NCBI GenBank assembly: GCA_964427175.1
Contig: CAYRTP010000146.1
Span: 1 to 6,624, forward strand
Source: CAMEON01 sp964427175
GTDB lineage: Bacteria > Bacillota > Clostridia > Oscillospirales > CAG-272
DNA: 6,624 nucleotides
Direction: 5' to 3'
Shown here: positions 4,296 through 6,624 of the stretch, piece after piece
Layout: each line of letters starts with the position of its first letter
How positions within the stretch are numbered: position 1 is the stretch's first letter
Translations under genes and position numbers: made by a program
Notes under the pieces: model-generated
The model's database searches: none
What the model was told of the DNA's origin: nothing
What the model saw: the letters and a program-made list of their open reading frames with translations, nothing else

Positions 4296-6624
4296 TCAGC
4301 GATACCGTTTTTTCCACTCGAACATCAGTGTCATGCACTCGAAGGGCGAGAGGGTATTGAGGTCCACTTGGCGGAGCTCGTCTATGAGCTGGTTGCCCAG
4401 CATATCGTCCATGGTAATGAGGCCCTCGTCGGCTTGGCCGGCCTTCTTACCGCCGTTTACGGCATCCACCGCGTCGCGGACCGCCTTGGAGGACTCCTCC
4501 ACCTGGGCCAGCACCTCGCGGGCACGCTTGATGACCTCGTTCGGCAGTCCCGCCAGCTTGGCCACCTCGATGCCGTAGCTATCGTCGGTGGAGCCGCGGA
4601 CGATCTTGCGGAGGAAAGTGATGGAATCCCCTCGCTTCTTGGCGGCGATGTGGTAATTGACGATGCCGTCGTAGCTCTCCTCCATGGAGGTCAGCTCGTG
4701 GTAGTGGGTGGCGAACAGGGTCTTGGCCCCGATCTTACGGCCCGCAGTGTACTCGATGATGGCGCGGGCGATGGACATTCCGTCGAAGGTGGAGGTACCG
4801 CGGCCCACCTCGTCGTAGATGATGAGGCTCTTTCTCGTGGCGTTGCGGAGAATGTAGGCCACCTCGTTCATTTCCAGCATGAAGGTGGACTGACCCGAGG
4901 CCAGATCGTCCGACGCGCCCACGCGGGTGAACATCTTATCCACCACACCGATGGAAGCCTCGGCGGCGGGGACGAAGGAGCCGATCTGCGCCATGAGCAC
5001 GATGAGGGCGACCTGGCGCATATAGGTGGATTTACCCGCCATGTTAGGGCCTGTGATGAGCATAAGGCGGTTATCGCGGGTATCCAGGAGCACATCGTTG
5101 GGGACGAAATAGCTGTCCTTGACGAAACGCTCCACCACGGGGTGACGGCCGTCCTTGATCGTGATGGTATCCCCGTCGGTGATGTCGGGGCGGACGTACT
5201 GATAACGGGAGGCCACGGCCGCCAGGGACTGGAACACGTCCACCTCCGAGAGGAGGGTGGCGGTACGGCGGACCCGTGCTTCCCTTTGGGCCACGAAGTC
5301 CCGCACACGGTTGAACAGCTCGTATTCCAGGGCGCAGAGCTTGTCCTTGGCTCCCAGGATGGTGGCCTCCATGTCCTTGAGCTCCTGGGTGATGTAGCGT
5401 TCGCAGTTGGAGAGGGTCTGCTTGCGGATGTAGCTGTCAGGGACCATGTTCACGAAGGACTTGGACACCTCGATGTAGTAGCCGAAGACCTTGTTGTAGC
5501 TGACCTTGAGGGTCTTGATGCCCGTCCGCTCCTTTTCCTCGGCGGCGACCCGCTCTACCCAGCCCTGACCGTCGGTCATGATGGAGCGGAGGCGGTCCAC
5601 CTCGGGATCGTAGCCGTCCGCGATCATGCCGCCCTCACGGACCGTGAAGGGGGGCTCCTCGACGATGGCGCGGTCGATCTCGGCGCAGATTTCCTCCAGG
5701 GTATCCAACTCCCGCCAGATGCGGGAGAGCTCCTCGGAGGAGGAATCCTCCAGGAGACGTTTCAGCTCGGGGAGAACGGCGGCAGTAGCGGCCACGGCTC
5801 GGAGGTCCTTGGCATTGGCGGTGCCGTAGACGATTTTGGTGACCAGGCGTTCCAGGTCCAGGACGTGGGAGAGCAGTTCCCCCAGCTCCTCCCGCTTCAT
5901 GAAGGCACCGTACAGCTCCTCCACCGCGCCCTGACGGCGCAGGATATGGGCAGGGGACAGGAGGGGATGCTCCACCCACTGGCGGAGCATCCGCGCGCCG
6001 GGGGAGGTCTTGGTGCGGTCCAGGACCCACAGAAGGGAGCCCTTTTTCTCCTTGGTCCGCATGGTTTCGGTCAGCTCCAGGTTACGGCGGGTGTTCACGT
6101 CCAGCTCCAGGTACTGGCCCTCGCTGAACACGCGGAGCTCCTTGATGTAGGAGATATCGGATTTTTGGGTCTCGATGAGGTAGTCGAGGAGGGCTCCGAC
6201 GGCGCAGACGATGGCGCGGTTTTGGAGCACGTCCTCCCGCAGGTCCTCACCGAACTGACGCTTAACCAGCTCCAGGCAGGTCTCGGGGTCGAAGCGGGCG
6301 GGCTGATTATCCCCCACCATGGTGCCTTTGGCGTTCAGAAAATCCGCGGCCTGGGGGAATCGGGACTTGCCCAGGTTGGCGATGACCTCGCGGGGGGCGT
6401 AGGTGCCCAGCTCGTTGATGAGGTGCTGATCGGCCTCGGAGCCGTCCAGCACGGTGGCGCAGACCTGGGCGGTGGAGATGTCGGCAAAGCAGAGGCCGTA
6501 CTCGGTGCCTGTGACGTAGAGGGAGCAGATGTAGTTGTTCCGCTGTTCGGGGAGCATACTGGATTCGATGACGGTACCGGGGGTGATGACACGGACCACC
6601 TCCCGCTTGACCAGGCCCTTGGCG
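4296..6624 (-). CDS. mutS: DNA mismatch repair ATPase MutS, 5' end outside the window
   Basis: MutS recognises mismatches and small loops and, using ATP, recruits MutL. The visible part is 775 residues. The frame stays open to the right edge, reading AKGLVKRE before VVRVITPGT, so the GTG at 6597-6599 is internal and not the start. About 95 N-terminal residues are missing, including the domain with the mismatch-contacting F-x-E motif; the full length would be near 870, normal for the family. In visible-residue numbers: connector domain (about 20-135), core/lever and clamp (about 150-480, with NTRRNLEL and YNKVFGYYIEVS), then the ATPase with Walker A TGPNMAGKST (5025-5054), STFMLEM, Walker B LIIYDEVGRGTSTFDG and the FATHYHEL switch. 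The C-terminal dimerisation segment IDELRQVDLNTLSPFE is present. No Smr domain is present, so it is MutS1, not MutS2. The gene after it is hisK, not mutL. Confidence 0.97.
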   Translation of the reverse strand, partial: AKGLVKREVVRVITPGTVIESSMLPEQRNNYICSLYVTGTEYGLCFADISTAQVCATVLDGSEADQHLINELGTYAPREVIANLGKSRFPQAADFLNAKGTMVGDNQPARFDPETCLELVKRQFGEDLREDVLQNRAIVCAVGALLDYLIETQKSDISYIKELRVFSEGQYLELDVNTRRNLELTETMRTKEKKGSLLWVLDRTKTSPGARMLRQWVEHPLLSPAHILRRQGAVEELYGAFMKREELGELLSHVLDLERLVTKIVYGTANAKDLRAVAATAAVLPELKRLLEDSSSEELSRIWRELDTLEEICAEIDRAIVEEPPFTVREGGMIADGYDPEVDRLRSIMTDGQGWVERVAAEEKERTGIKTLKVSYNKVFGYYIEVSKSFVNMVPDSYIRKQTLSNCERYITQELKDMEATILGAKDKLCALEYELFNRVRDFVAQREARVRRTATLLSEVDVFQSLAAVASRYQYVRPDITDGDTITIKDGRHPVVERFVKDSYFVPNDVLLDTRDNRLMLITGPNMAGKSTYMRQVALIVLMAQIGSFVPAAEASIGVVDKMFTRVGASDDLASGQSTFMLEMNEVAYILRNATRKSLIIYDEVGRGTSTFDGMSIARAIIEYTAGRKIGAKTLFATHYHELTSMEESYDGIVNYHIAAKKRGDSITFLRKIVRGSTDDSYGIEVAKLAGLPNEVIKRAREVLAQVEESSKAVRDAVDAVNGGKKAGQADEGLITMDDMLGNQLIDELRQVDLNTLSPFECMTLMFEWKKRYR

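Noticed and set aside
6597..6599. GTG as the start codon of mutS
   Set aside because: The frame continues upstream with AKGLVKRE, which matches conserved MutS sequence before VVRVITPGT. The true start is beyond the window.

Overview
This 6.6 kb window is typical bacterial chromosome. All four confident genes lie on the minus strand, so in transcription order they read from right to left: mutS (5' end cut off by the right edge), a PHP-family histidinol-phosphatase (hisK type), an EutH-type membrane permease, and a large cytoplasmic glycoside-hydrolase-like protein. Coding DNA is GC-rich, every complete gene has a GGAG-type ribosome binding site, and the MutS, HisK and EutH sequences look like those of Bacillota. 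The best guess is a GC-rich gut-type clostridium (Oscillospiraceae/Ruminococcaceae-like). This is inference from sequence character, not a database assignment.

Region by region. 1-183: no confident gene. It holds a long imperfect palindrome (67-168) of the GTCATCCTGAGCG... type and, at the far left, a short open plus-strand frame that might be the tail of a converging gene. 184-4057: a tight three-gene unit, hisK-eutH-glycosidase. hisK and eutH are 11 nt apart, with the eutH Shine-Dalgarno directly abutting the hisK stop codon. eutH and the glycosidase overlap by ATGA. This is a coupled operon. 4058-4295: a 238-bp spacer, visibly richer in A/T than the genes, with several hairpins (4070-4083, 4096-4127, 4199-4216) and short repeats but no convincing intrinsic terminator. 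4296-6624: mutS, missing about its first 95 codons beyond the window.

How the genes fit together. MutS is the housekeeping mismatch-recognition ATPase; mutL does not follow it here. The three-gene unit is the most interesting part. EutH is normally part of ethanolamine-utilisation loci, yet no eut enzyme, shell protein or regulator is present in the window. It is instead translationally coupled to a signal-peptide-less six-hairpin-type glycosidase and placed behind a PHP phosphatase. One hypothesis is a small uptake-and-processing module (permease, phosphatase, cytoplasmic glycosidase) for an amino-alcohol-containing or otherwise unknown small substrate. The conservative alternative is that hisK simply serves histidine synthesis and shares a transcript by chance.
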